64,000 bases of DNA from Bacteroidetes bacterium HGW-Bacteroidetes-16. GTDB lineage: Bacteria > Bacteroidota > Bacteroidia > Bacteroidales > F082. Shown here one piece after another: positions 42,930-53,600 of this stretch (position 1 is the stretch's first letter; every line of letters begins with the position of its first letter). The DNA lies in assembly GCA_002840975.1 (NCBI GenBank), contig PHDN01000002.1:186001-250000 (forward strand). Direction: 5' to 3'. The position numbers and the translations under genes are program-made. The notes beneath the pieces were generated by a model. It searched no databases and was not told where the DNA came from. It worked only from the letters and a program-made list of their open reading frames with translations.

Positions 42930-45011
42930 CTATCTCCATAGACGGTAGATCAAGAGTTTTTGTTTACATTTTAGTTGCTCATTTTCCATAATACGGATAA
43001 AATAGATGGCGTTGGGCAGATCGGTGACATCCATGGAATAATGATCCGAATCCATTGCTTCTTTCCTGACGAGTTTGCCATGTTCATCATATAGAATGAG
43101 GGTTTTTGGGTTGTTGTCGTCGGTACGGATTGTGATGGTAGAATTAGCAGGAATAGGATAATATTGACACCAACAGCTATCTATTACCACTTCTTCAGGA
43201 ATTATGGTGATATGGACTGTGTCGGCATTCTGACAGCCGGTAGAAGCCCTAACCCATACATAAAATTCATGAACTCCCTCGGTTAGCAACGATCCGTCAA
43301 CATGGCGGTAACGATCTTTGGTGCCGTTATCCCAATTATAGCTGGTTGGAGTACCAAATGTTCCGGCATCAAGTAATAGGGTCGATGTTGCACTAATCAG
43401 GGTATCGTTACCAAGGAAAACCTCAGGCAAGTCCGATAGTCCTACTTGTATGGTGTCATGATATCTACATCCTTTTTCACTGGTTACAATCAGGCTAAAG
43501 ATTCCTGCATTGTTAACTAATAAGCTTGAATCTATGCTGTTGTCATTCCATAGGTAAGTTGTATAGGGGTATATGCTATCAGGTTTTAGCTCCATTTCCT
43601 CATAACGGCAAAGCTGGGTATCAGGCCCGAGGCTGAATAGAGGAAGCTGCTCAATGATCACGCTTCGTTTAATAGTGTCGATATAGTCAGGATAGTAACA
43701 CACCAGTTTAACGTTGTAGGTTCCTGGAGTAGTATAGTGATGTTTTGGATAGTACAGCTTGCTATAGGTTTGGTCACCGAAATCATATAGAGCTGAATCC
43801 AATTGGTACAGGTTGGTAATGCGGAAGGCTGTAGTGTCGCCAAAACAAAAATGATCCACTTCCAGGTCGGTACGGAAAAAGTAGTTTTGAATGAAGTTGG
43901 GTGTACGTCCCATACAGGCGCTACCGTTGAGCCATAGTCCAAGCTCAACTACACCACAGGCGGTTCCTGACCTATTGGGAGCATTGATTACACCCAGATA
44001 TTGTGCTCCCGAATACTGACCACCTCCTTTGCTGATGTATTTTTTTCCATCAGGAGCCAGTTGCATTTCGCCAAGACCATTTAATTGTGGATAAAGTAAT
44101 GTTATTCTAGAGTTATTGATCGCTGTAGAATCGTGTACTGACACATCATACTGAAACAGCGTAGCCTCTCCAGTACTTCCCGTCTGATAAATATACAACT
44201 TGGTGGCATCCGGGCTGAATTCAGAGGAGGTTACCGACCTCATATCCGTCTTAAATTTAATGGGTCGGGTCAATTCACCAGTGGCAGCATTGAATTCAAA
44301 CAATACAAAACCTTCCCCATCCGCATGACTCCAGTTTTCATAGCTACACACTATCTTACTTCCATCGGGCGCAACCGACAACATCCCCCCGTAATCATAA
44401 GTGTTGATTTCTCCTCCCAAGCTTACAACTGGTGTGTCGGATAGTCCATCCCTGGTGATTAAGCGAGCTTCGTAGCGGTTGGTTTGGACCACATTGGTGA
44501 TAAGCCAAACATCTTGTTTATTTTCGTGATATATAGCTGTTACCATATCTGGCATACTATCCCGAATGATCCCCCCTTTTTGAGTAACATCGCCCAGCCC
44601 ACCATCAAGGCTCAGATCCACAACACTGTGTGTCAGACCAGCAACAGGATAATTGCCGGGCTCCAGTGAAAATATATCAAACAGGGAGTCGGATTCAGGG
44701 CGAGGAATAATGATACATCGGTGGTACCACATACTGTCGACAAGGCAAATGTTTGACCCATTGGGCATGAGCATCTTATTTTTATTGAACACGTTTACTC
44801 CATCGGAGTATAAAAGCAGATTTCCAGCACTGTCGCTGATGATTCCCCAGGACCGACTGTAATTGCCGACCTCATACTCTTCCACATCCACCGAATCGTT
44901 ATGAAAATGGAGCCCGAAATGATTGAATACCCAGTTATCTGCCTGCCCCTGAGCCTTCAGACTGAATGATGTTAACAACACAAGAACTTGTATGAGTAAA
45001 GCGTTTTTCAT
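42930..45011 (-). CDS. secreted protein with PKD-like domain and T9SS sorting domain
   Basis: A 693-residue protein. A signal peptide (MKNALLIQVLVLLTSFSLKA) leads to a beta-propeller-like region with repeats such as GNLLLYSDGVNVFN and SVAPDGSKIVCSYEN. A PKD-like segment (YPKHHYTTPGTYNVKLVCYYP, near residue 425) follows. The C-terminal 80 residues (YPIPANSTITIRTDDN ... NAIYFIRIMENEQ) are a type IX secretion sorting domain. It should be exported across the outer membrane. The T9SS itself must be encoded elsewhere. Confidence 0.82.
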   Translation of the reverse strand: MKNALLIQVLVLLTSFSLKAQGQADNWVFNHFGLHFHNDSVDVEEYEVGNYSRSWGIISDSAGNLLLYSDGVNVFNKNKMLMPNGSNICLVDSMWYHRCIIIPRPESDSLFDIFSLEPGNYPVAGLTHSVVDLSLDGGLGDVTQKGGIIRDSMPDMVTAIYHENKQDVWLITNVVQTNRYEARLITRDGLSDTPVVSLGGEINTYDYGGMLSVAPDGSKIVCSYENWSHADGEGFVLFEFNAATGELTRPIKFKTDMRSVTSSEFSPDATKLYIYQTGSTGEATLFQYDVSVHDSTAINNSRITLLYPQLNGLGEMQLAPDGKKYISKGGGQYSGAQYLGVINAPNRSGTACGVVELGLWLNGSACMGRTPNFIQNYFFRTDLEVDHFCFGDTTAFRITNLYQLDSALYDFGDQTYSKLYYPKHHYTTPGTYNVKLVCYYPDYIDTIKRSVIIEQLPLFSLGPDTQLCRYEEMELKPDSIYPYTTYLWNDNSIDSSLLVNNAGIFSLIVTSEKGCRYHDTIQVGLSDLPEVFLGNDTLISATSTLLLDAGTFGTPTSYNWDNGTKDRYRHVDGSLLTEGVHEFYVWVRASTGCQNADTVHITIIPEEVVIDSCWCQYYPIPANSTITIRTDDNNPKTLILYDEHGKLVRKEAMDSDHYSMDVTDLPNAIYFIRIMENEQLKCKQKLLIYRLWR

Positions 45012-45170
45012 TTTTGGTTACTTATTCCACTTGCCCATTTACAGGGAAGGGTTTAGTTGGTAAAATTATACAATTAATCTGATGTATTAATACAGCCGGC
45101 ATAAAACGTATTAATTGAAGATTGGGGAAGCATTAAGGGTGTTTTCCTAAAAATAGGAGCATGTAGCCCT

Positions 45171-45371
45171 ATGGATTCCGATTACGATGTCTTTAGAAAA
45201 GTAATCCTCTTTGCACAAGAAACTGACCAGAAACCCTATTGGGTGGATAAATTATTTTGGCTCATTGGAAGCCAGTACTTTTATAAAACAAAGAATTATC
45301 CTGCTATCCAGAAGATCAAAGTTTCTAAGAGTGAATTCCTTAAGCGATTACAAAAGTTAGAGGAAGTGTAG
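45171..45371 (+). CDS. hypothetical protein, 66 residues
   Basis: A small helical protein starting MDSDYDVFRKVILFAQ. No recognised family. It lies 180 bases before hsdM on the same strand. The frame looks protein-like (few rare residues, amphipathic), but the evidence is slight. Confidence 0.4.
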   Translation: MDSDYDVFRKVILFAQETDQKPYWVDKLFWLIGSQYFYKTKNYPAIQKIKVSKSEFLKRLQKLEEV

Positions 45372-45431
45372 CAGTGGTACAATACCGTTAAATTCCTATA
45401 CCCACCACAATGCTCAACCCAATCTAATCCT

Positions 45432-45439
45432 TACCTTTG
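45432..45439 (+). promoter_or_regulatory. -7 box upstream of the type I RM operon
   Basis: TACCTTTG fits TAnnTTTG. No TTG is seen at the -33 position. It lies 112 bases before the hsdM start. Confidence 0.4.
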
Positions 45440-45550
45440 AACCCCTAATCAACCTACTATACCACTTCATACATTGAAGCTAACTTGTTTAGGCATGTCG
45501 GGAGCGAGCAGGATAGTTCAGAAGATTAGCATAAAAAGAAAAAGTAAATA

Positions 45551-48004
45551 ATGGCCATAAAGAAATCAGAATTATACAGCTCCCTGTGGGCAAGCTGTGA
45601 CGAGTTGAGAGGCGGAATGGAAGCCAGCCAATACAAAGATTATGTGTTGGTAATGCTGTTCATCAAGTATATCAGCGATAAGTGGGCAGGGCAGCCCTTT
45701 GCGCCCATAACCATTCCTTCGGGGGCGAGCTTTAAGGATATGTCCAGGCTTAAGGGAACACCTGACATTGGCGATCAGATCAACAAGAAGATCATTGCAC
45801 CCTTGGCTCAGGCCAATAAGTTGTCGGATATGCCCGACTTCAACGATGTAAACAAGCTGGGCAGTGGCAAGGAGATGGTGGACAGGCTCACCAACCTGAT
45901 TGCTATTTTTGAAAAACCGGAGCTTGATTTTAGTAAAAACAAGTCCGAAGGCGACGACATTCTGGGGGATGCCTACGAATATCTCATGCGCCACTTTGCT
46001 ACCGAAAGCGGTAAGAGCAAAGGACAATTTTATACGCCTGCAGAAGTGAGCCGTACCATGGCCAAAATTATTGGGATCGATACAGCGCAAACAAGTGGAA
46101 ATACCACAGTATATGATCCTACCTGTGGATCGGGGTCCCTCTTGCTTCGTGTGGGAAGTGAAGCCACCACCAAAGTAACGCTATACGGACAGGAAAAGGA
46201 AGCTACTACTGCGGGTCTGGCCAGAATGAACATGATCCTGCATGACAATCCCACCGCAGAAATAAAACAGGGGAATACCTTGTCGAACCCCTTGTTCCAG
46301 GAGAACGGAAGCCTGAAAATATTCGATTTCGTGGTAGCAAATCCTCCGTTTAGCGATAAGCGTTGGAGCAACGGCCTTAATTTACCAGAGGACAATCCCA
46401 ACAACCGTTTTGCAGATTATGGTGTGCCTCCTGAAAAAAATGGTGATTATGCCTATTTGCTGCACATCGTTCGTTCCTTGAAAAGACATGGGAAGGGAGC
46501 AATTATTTTGCCCCATGGGGTATTATTCCGTGGGAATGCAGAAGCAGCCATTCGCCAAAGCCTGATTAAAAAAGGCTACATTAAGGGCATCATCGGGCTT
46601 CCTGCAAACCTGTTCTATGGAACAGGCATCCCTGCGGCCATCATCCTTATCGACAAAGAAAATGCCCAGAACCGCAAGGGGATCTTTATGATCGACTCGG
46701 GTAAACATTTTATCAAGGACGGCAACAAGAACCGATTGCGTGAACAGGACATCCATAAGATTGCAGATGTGTTTAACAAGCAATTGGAAATGCCCGGTTA
46801 CAGCCGAATGGTGCATATTTCTGAAATTGAGAACAACGAATTCAATCTGAATATTCCACGTTACATCGAAAGCCAGGAGGTGGAGGATATTCAGGATATT
46901 GAAGCTCACTTGAAGGGAAGCATCCCACAGACTGATGTAGATGCCTTCAACAAATACTGGGAGGTGTATCCAAGCCTTAAAACCACCTTGTTCGGGGCTG
47001 GACACCGCAGTGGATATTTAAAACTAAAGATCCACAGCGACCAAATAAAACAAACCATCTTTGAACACCCTGAATTCATTGCTTTTAGTGGTGCGATGGA
47101 TACCCTTTTCCATGGATGGAAGACGAAAAGCACATCGTATTTGAAAAGCCTGACCTCCGGATGTAAGCCCAAGGAGATTATTTTTGAGCTATCAGAAAGT
47201 CTCCTGGCACAATACACCAACAAACCCCTCATTGATAAATACGACATCTACCAGCACCTGATGGATTACTGGGCTGAAACCATGCAGGATGATTTGTACC
47301 TGATATCGGCTGATGGATGGAAAGCAACCACCTCCCGCATTATCGTGGAGACCAAAGCAAATAAGAAAGTTGACAAGGGCTGGACATGCGATCTGGTACC
47401 CAAAGATTTAGTGATCTATCGGTATTTTCAGGTAGAGAAACAAGCACTGGAAACCTTGCAAACTACCCGTGAAAGCCTCTCCGGTGAGATAACTGAACTG
47501 GAAGAAGAGCACAGCGGTGAGGAGGGCTTTTTTGCTGAGCTCGACAAGGTGAACAAGGCCAGTGTAAGTCAGCGGTTAAGAGAGCTAAAAGCCGAACAAA
47601 AGCATATTCCGGCCATGGCTGCTGAATCCACTGCGGACTATAAAAACGCTTTATCCTCTGAACTTGAGGTGCTTGAATTGTACCTGAGCTTAACCCAACA
47701 ACATACCGACACCAACAAGAAAATAAAGGACGCAGAGGAAAGCCTTGACAGAAAGCTTTACGCCCATTATCCCACCTTAGATGAGGAACAGGTAAAGACC
47801 CTGGTGGTGGACGACAAGTGGATGTCCCATATGGAAGCCTCCGTAAAAAACCAAATCGACCACATCAGCCAGCACCTGACCAACCGGATAAACGAGCTGG
47901 CCGAACGGTATGCTGATCCACTGCCTGTAACTGACAAGGAAGTGGAGGAACTGGAAGATAAAGTGGCTGCTCACCTGAAAAAAATGGGGTTCTCATGGAA
48001 ATGA
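45551..48004 (+). CDS. hsdM: type I restriction-modification methyltransferase HsdM
   Basis: An 817-residue N6-adenine DNA methyltransferase. The HsdM N-terminal helical domain (SSLWASCDELRGGMEASQYK) is followed by QFYTPAEVSRTMAKI, the AdoMet-binding motif YDPTCGSGSLLL (near residue 186) and catalytic motif IV VVANPPFSDKRW (near 261). It is longer than usual HsdM: the last 250 residues form a charged coiled-coil region (LETLQTTRESLSGEITELEE). It methylates host DNA together with HsdS and is part of the restriction complex. Confidence 0.95.
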   Translation: MAIKKSELYSSLWASCDELRGGMEASQYKDYVLVMLFIKYISDKWAGQPFAPITIPSGASFKDMSRLKGTPDIGDQINKKIIAPLAQANKLSDMPDFNDVNKLGSGKEMVDRLTNLIAIFEKPELDFSKNKSEGDDILGDAYEYLMRHFATESGKSKGQFYTPAEVSRTMAKIIGIDTAQTSGNTTVYDPTCGSGSLLLRVGSEATTKVTLYGQEKEATTAGLARMNMILHDNPTAEIKQGNTLSNPLFQENGSLKIFDFVVANPPFSDKRWSNGLNLPEDNPNNRFADYGVPPEKNGDYAYLLHIVRSLKRHGKGAIILPHGVLFRGNAEAAIRQSLIKKGYIKGIIGLPANLFYGTGIPAAIILIDKENAQNRKGIFMIDSGKHFIKDGNKNRLREQDIHKIADVFNKQLEMPGYSRMVHISEIENNEFNLNIPRYIESQEVEDIQDIEAHLKGSIPQTDVDAFNKYWEVYPSLKTTLFGAGHRSGYLKLKIHSDQIKQTIFEHPEFIAFSGAMDTLFHGWKTKSTSYLKSLTSGCKPKEIIFELSESLLAQYTNKPLIDKYDIYQHLMDYWAETMQDDLYLISADGWKATTSRIIVETKANKKVDKGWTCDLVPKDLVIYRYFQVEKQALETLQTTRESLSGEITELEEEHSGEEGFFAELDKVNKASVSQRLRELKAEQKHIPAMAAESTADYKNALSSELEVLELYLSLTQQHTDTNKKIKDAEESLDRKLYAHYPTLDEEQVKTLVVDDKWMSHMEASVKNQIDHISQHLTNRINELAERYADPLPVTDKEVEELEDKVAAHLKKMGFSWK

Positions 48005-48379
48005 TAAGGCATGATTCCATCGAAAACCGGATATTCAATATTCGTGGCGAACAGGTGATGTTTGATTATCACCTGGCTGAACTATACGGAGTTGAGACCA
48101 AGCGGATTAACGAGCAGGTAAAACGTAACCTTGAAAGGTTTCCTGCTACGTTTATGTTTCAGCTTACTCAACAGGAATGGGACGATTTGAGGTCGCAAAT
48201 TGCGACCGCAAAACGAAGAACACTGCCCTCACGATCGTTTCCTGGTTATCGACAACAGCCAACTGTATCACATCGGAGCCTCTTTAAAAGACCTGGGCAA
48301 ACATTGGTTTGCTTTTTCGCGAATGGACTCACTGGTTGCCGAAATACTGCAAAAAATAAAGGAAGATGGAACAAAATAG
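47995..48379 (+). pseudogene. broken ORF6N-domain gene inside the RM operon
   Basis: The first 65 codons encode an ORF6N DNA-binding domain (IFNIRGEQVMFDYHLAELYG, then ERFPATFMFQLTQQEWDDL). After about 48230 the sense continues in the next frame as DRFLVIDNSQLYHIGASLKD and KHWFAFSRM to a stop at 48377-48379. The middle of the gene appears to be missing, with a frame change at the junction. The open frame itself runs on to 48387 without similarity. It overlaps hsdM and hsdS. Confidence 0.7.
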
Positions 48380-49556
48380 AAGCCTGACCACCAACCTGCC
48401 CAAAGGGTATAAACATACAGAGATTGGGGTGATACCGGAGGAGTGGGAGGTTGTAATTTTATCAAGGATTGTTGATTTTTTAGATGGACAAAGACGTCCA
48501 ATTAAATCAGGTAACAGAATTAAGGGCGAATATCCTTATTATGGAGCCTCTGGAGTCATTGATTATGTTGACGACTATATTTTTAATGATGAATTGATAT
48601 TGTTAGGTGAGGACGGGGAGAATATTTTAAGTAGAAATCTACCATTAGCATTTCAAGTGAAAGGTAAAATTTGGGTTAATAACCATGCACATGTATTAAA
48701 ACCCACGTCAGACGTAAATATCACATTCTTAACGGAGTATCTTGAAAGTTTGGACTATTCATTACTTAACTCGGGAACTGCCCAACCCAAATTAAACAAG
48801 CAAGCGTGTATAAATATTTTAGTTAATCTCCCCTCCCTCCCCGAGCAAAAAGCCATTGCCCAAGTCCTTTCCGATACCGACAACCTCATCCATGCCCTGG
48901 AAAAACAAATCACCAAAAAACGCTTGATTAAACAAGGTGCCATGCAGGAACTGCTGAGGCCTAAAAAGGGGTGGAAGGTGAAGAAGTTGGGCGAGATCGC
49001 TGAAGTTAGGGATGGGACGCATCAAACACCTACATATGTCAAAATAGGTATTCCATTCTATAGTGTTGAAAGTGTTACTAATAATGATTTCATAAACACA
49101 AAATATATTACAAGGGAAGCTCACAAATCATTAACAAAAAAATTCCGAATCGAAAGAGGGGATATTTTGATGACACGTATCGGCTCAATTGGTGATTGTA
49201 AATTAATTGATTGGGAAGTCAATGCGAGTTTTTATGTTAGCCTTGCATTATTGAAAATAAAACCTGGCTATTCACAATCTTATATTTGTCACTATTCAAA
49301 AACGTCGAATTTCAGAAAGGAAGCTGAATTAAACTCCTTACAATCAGCAATACCAAAGAAAATCAATCTCGGCCCAATTTCTAATATTATAATAGAAATG
49401 CCTGATTATGAAGAACAAACCCGCATCGCCGCCATCCTCTCCGATATGGACAAGGAAATAGAAGCATTGGAGAAGAAGCTGGCCAAGTACCAGCAGCTTA
49501 AACAAGGGCTGATGCAGAACTTGTTAACGGGAAAAATCAGGTTGGTATCACACTGA
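48366..49556 (+). CDS. hsdS: type I restriction specificity subunit HsdS
   Basis: A 396-residue protein with two target-recognition domains, each followed by a conserved helical spacer: LPSLPEQKAIAQVLSDTDNL (near residue 155) and MPDYEEQTRIAAILSDMDKE (near 348). It begins KGYKHTEIGVIPEEW, the usual HsdS opening. Together with HsdM and HsdR it determines the bipartite recognition sequence. The target cannot be predicted from sequence alone. The low GC of the two recognition domains compared with the spacers suggests domain swapping. Confidence 0.94.
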   Translation: MEQNRSLTTNLPKGYKHTEIGVIPEEWEVVILSRIVDFLDGQRRPIKSGNRIKGEYPYYGASGVIDYVDDYIFNDELILLGEDGENILSRNLPLAFQVKGKIWVNNHAHVLKPTSDVNITFLTEYLESLDYSLLNSGTAQPKLNKQACINILVNLPSLPEQKAIAQVLSDTDNLIHALEKQITKKRLIKQGAMQELLRPKKGWKVKKLGEIAEVRDGTHQTPTYVKIGIPFYSVESVTNNDFINTKYITREAHKSLTKKFRIERGDILMTRIGSIGDCKLIDWEVNASFYVSLALLKIKPGYSQSYICHYSKTSNFRKEAELNSLQSAIPKKINLGPISNIIIEMPDYEEQTRIAAILSDMDKEIEALEKKLAKYQQLKQGLMQNLLTGKIRLVSH

Positions 49557-49592
49557 AATAGTAAAAATTAATACCTTAGCAAAAAATAACCC

Positions 49593-50516
49593 ATGAAAAG
49601 CTATTTCCGTTTAATGTTAGGTGCTAAAAGCATTTATGCTGAGCAGTGTTTTAAGGAGTCGTTTATAGGAGCTGATTTTGGTATTAATCAAGATTTAAGC
49701 ATGCATTTACCTGAAATCTGGAGGGATTTTAACCGAAAATTTATTCCTGTGTGGCAGGAAGTCCACCCGGGCAAAGGTAAGGTGGCTGCAGGCTTGGCCT
49801 GTGGAATGCTTTGGACGGTATGCAAGGGGCTAAACAAAGGAGATATTGTGCTTTGTCCCAATGGAAGTAATACGTATTTTTTTGGCGAAATAGGATCTGA
49901 TTATTACTACAAACCCGGTGAAATACTGCCTCACCGTAGAGATGTTGCGTGGCATAGTCACACCATTGAGAGGTCAGAAATGAGCCCTGAGCTTCAACGT
50001 TCCTCAGGTTCCATCGGTACAGTGAGTAACATTACAAAATATGCTGAAGAGATAGAATCTTTAATCGGTAATCAACCCATCCAAACGCTTATTTCCACTG
50101 ATGATACCGTTGAGGATCCTTCGGTATTTGCCCTGGAGAAGCACCTGGAACATTTTCTGGTGCAAAACTGGAAGCAAACCTTGCTTGGGAAAAAGTATGA
50201 TCTTTACAAAGTTGATGGAGAGATCATTGGTCAGCAATTCCCCACAGATACAGGATATATTGATTTATTGGCCATCAGTAAAGATGGGAAAGAACTACTG
50301 GTAATTGAACTTAAGAGGGGCAGGGTCAGTGATGTAGTGGTGGGTCAGATACAACGTTACATGGGATATATACAGGAAGAACTCCTTGAGCAGGGTCAGG
50401 TTGTAAAGGGAGTTATTATAGCATTGGAAGATGATTTAAAAATTAGGCGTGCCTTATCTGTGGTTAACAACATTGAATTCTACAAGTATCAGGTGAGCTT
50501 CAAGTTATATCAATAA
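49593..50516 (+). CDS. NucS/DUF91-type nuclease encoded between hsdS and hsdR
   Basis: A 307-residue protein. The C-terminal domain shows the NucS-like PD-(D/E)xK pattern: TGYIDLLAISKDGKELLVIE with LKRGR, then VVGQIQRYMGYIQEEL. The N-terminal half (KGKVAAGLACGMLWTVCKGL and RSEMSPELQRSSGS) is unrecognised. It lies in the type I operon, which suggests an accessory nuclease acting with the RM system or a guest defence gene. Confidence 0.75.
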   Translation: MKSYFRLMLGAKSIYAEQCFKESFIGADFGINQDLSMHLPEIWRDFNRKFIPVWQEVHPGKGKVAAGLACGMLWTVCKGLNKGDIVLCPNGSNTYFFGEIGSDYYYKPGEILPHRRDVAWHSHTIERSEMSPELQRSSGSIGTVSNITKYAEEIESLIGNQPIQTLISTDDTVEDPSVFALEKHLEHFLVQNWKQTLLGKKYDLYKVDGEIIGQQFPTDTGYIDLLAISKDGKELLVIELKRGRVSDVVVGQIQRYMGYIQEELLEQGQVVKGVIIALEDDLKIRRALSVVNNIEFYKYQVSFKLYQ

Positions 50517-50517
50517 T

Positions 50518-50533
50518 AAGTATGTACATACTT
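50518..50533. promoter_or_regulatory. 16-bp perfect palindrome upstream of hsdR
   Basis: AAGTATGTACATACTT reads the same on both strands; a further half copy AAGTATGTAG lies at 50572-50581. It is well placed as an operator for hsdR, whose expression must be kept behind that of the methyltransferase after transfer. Confidence 0.5.
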
Positions 50534-50610
50534 TTAAAACATATATTTTCAGGGATAGGACATAAAAGTTAAGTATGTAGTTGAACCCGGTTAACCTTAA
50601 AAGCAAAACA

Positions 50611-53600
50611 ATGGATACAGTTGATCAAATAGAACGCCTCACCCAAAACAGGGTAGTTAAACTCTTTGTCGATGAGCTGAAATACACCTATCTGGGGTAT
50701 TGGGAAGAACGGGAAAACAACAGCAACATTGAAAAGGAATTCCTTGAAACTTATCTCCGCAGGAAAGGTTACACCCCTATACAGATTAACCGAGCCATTT
50801 ACGAGCTGAAAACAGCGGCCAGTATTTTTAGCGACAACCTCTACACCACCAACAAAAATGTATATCACTTGTTACGCTATGGTGTTCAGGTGAAAGCAGA
50901 AGCCGGAGAAAAATACGAAACAGTTCAGCTAATCGACTGGAATCACTTTGGTGAGAACGATTTTGCCATTGCAGAAGAAGTTACCATCACCGGAAACCAC
51001 ACCAAGCGACCTGATATTGTAGTTTATATTAACGGAATAGCAGTGGCTGTGCTTGAGCTAAAGCGGAGCATTGTATCCATTAATGAGGGCATTCGCCAGA
51101 ACATCGTCAATCAACAGGAGGAATTTATACAACCATTCTTTTCTACCATTCAGATTTTACTTGCAGGTAACAATACAGAGGGTCTCCGTTATGGAACCAT
51201 CGGAACACCTGAAAAATACTTCTTAAGGTGGAAGGAAGATGAAGAAGACATGAGCAGAAACCTGCTGGACAAGTACCTGCTTAAAATGTTTAACAAGGAA
51301 CGGTTTATCGACCTCCTGTACAATTTCGTGCTGTTTGACGCTGGCGTAAAAAAACTTCCCCGGGTTCACCAGTATTTTGGAATAAAAGCTGCCCAAGATT
51401 TTATCAATCGCTACGAAGGTGGTATTATATGGCATACCCAGGGGAGTGGAAAAAGCATCGTAATGGTACTGTTAGCCAAATGGATACTTGAAAACAATCC
51501 AAAAGCCAGGGTGGTCATTCTTACCGATCGCGACGAACTGGACAAACAAATTGAAGGTGTTTTCAAGGATGCGGATGAAAAAATATACCGGACACACAGC
51601 GGTCACGATCTGATGCACCAACTCAGTCAGGCAAGTCCACGGTTAATCTGTACCCTGATTCATAAATTTGGTAAACGGGATGTAGAAAACTTCAACCAGT
51701 TTATTAAAGAGCTGGAAAGTCAGCCGGCCATGGCAGTAGGCGAATTGTTTCTTTTTGTAGATGAATGTCACCGAACCCAAAGTGGGAAACTGCACCGAAC
51801 CATGAAGGCCATGCTTCCCAATGCCGTTTTTATTGGATTCACAGGAACCCCCCTGCTTAAACAAGACAAACAAACCAGTCTGGAAGTGTTTGGTAAGTAT
51901 ATACACACCTATAAATTCAACGAAGGAGTCCAGGATAAGGTAATCCTTGATTTAATCTACGAAGCCCGCGACATAGACCAACGTCTGACTTCCCAAAAGA
52001 AAGTGGATGAGTGGTTTGAGGCCAAGACCAAAGGACTAAACGATTTTCAACGGTTCGAGCTGAAAAAGAAATGGGGAACCATGCAGGCTATATTGAGTAG
52101 CCGATCACGTATGAACAAGGTAGTAAGTGATATTATTTTAGACTTTAGCACCAAAGCCAGGTTAAATTCTGAGAAAGGGAATGCCATTCTTATCGCTTCT
52201 TCCATCTACGAAGCTTGTCGATATTATAAGCTGTTTCAAAGCACAGAACTTAAGGGCAAATGCGGGATAGTAACTTCTTACAATCCTGCCACAAGTGATA
52301 TTACTACCGAAGATACCGGAGCCAATACAGAAACGGAAAAAGAGTTCATGTACCATTTGTACAAGAATCTTTTGAAGGGAAAATCCACAGAACAATACGA
52401 AGATTGGGCGAAACATCAATTCAGGGACTACCCTGCAAACATGAAATTGCTGGTGGTTGTTTCCAAGCTTCTCACAGGCTTCGATGCACCAAGTTGTACC
52501 TATCTGTATATTGATAAATCCATGCAGGATCACGGCTTGTTTCAAGCTATTTGCAGGGTGAACAGATTGGATGGTGAGGACAAGTCCTTCGGGTATATAG
52601 TCGATTACAAAGATCTGTTTAAAAAGGTGGAAGATGCCGTAGCAGTATACACCTCCGAATTAGATTATGACACCTTCGAAGCCCGGGACATCGACATCCT
52701 TTTACAGGATCGACTGAAAGCAGGTAAGGAGCGTCTTGATAATGCGTTGGAAGAAATAGCCCTGTTGTGTGAGCCCATTATCCCTCCAAGGGATATCATG
52801 GCCAATATCCGTTATTTCTGTGGGAACCCGGAGATACCTGATGACTTGAAGGCCAGAGAACCACAGAGAACAGCTCTGTATAAAAAAACAGTGGCGTTGA
52901 TCAGGGCATATGCGAACATCGCTGATGAAATGGAGGAAGCCGGATACACTGTTATGGAAATTGAAAGCATCAAGAAAGAGCTTAATTATTATTTGCTCCT
53001 AAGGGAGGTAATTCGCAAGGCCAGTAATGAAGTCCTTGATTTAAAGACCTACGAAGCCGATATGCGGCATCTAATCGACACTTACATTCAGGCCGATGAA
53101 TCAGAGGTAATAAGCCCGTTTGGTGATATGTCGTTGTTGGATATTATCGAAAAAGTTGGGTTAGCAGAGGCCATTGAAAGCCTTGAGAAAGGGGTTAAAA
53201 AGAACCAGGAGGCTGTGGCGGAAACCATCGAAAACAACGTCCGCAGCAAGATCATCAAAGAGCACCTGTTAGACCCTGCTTTCTTTGAGGAAATGTCCAA
53301 ATTATTAACTACCGTAATCAAGGAGCGAAAGGCCAACGCCCTTAGTTACAAAGAATACCTGGATAAAATTGCGGCTATCATTGATCAGGTAAATAAAGGT
53401 CAAAATCCGGGGACACCTGAAACAATAAAAACACCTGCTCAAAGGGCATTGTATAACAACCTGGGTAAGGATGAAAATCTGGCCATTCAGGTAGACTATT
53501 CTGTAAGAGAAGTAAAGAGAGATGGTTGGCGTGGTCACCTGGCCAAGGAGCGCGAGATAAAAGCGGGAATATACAATACTTTAAAAGTCTATAAAGAGAA

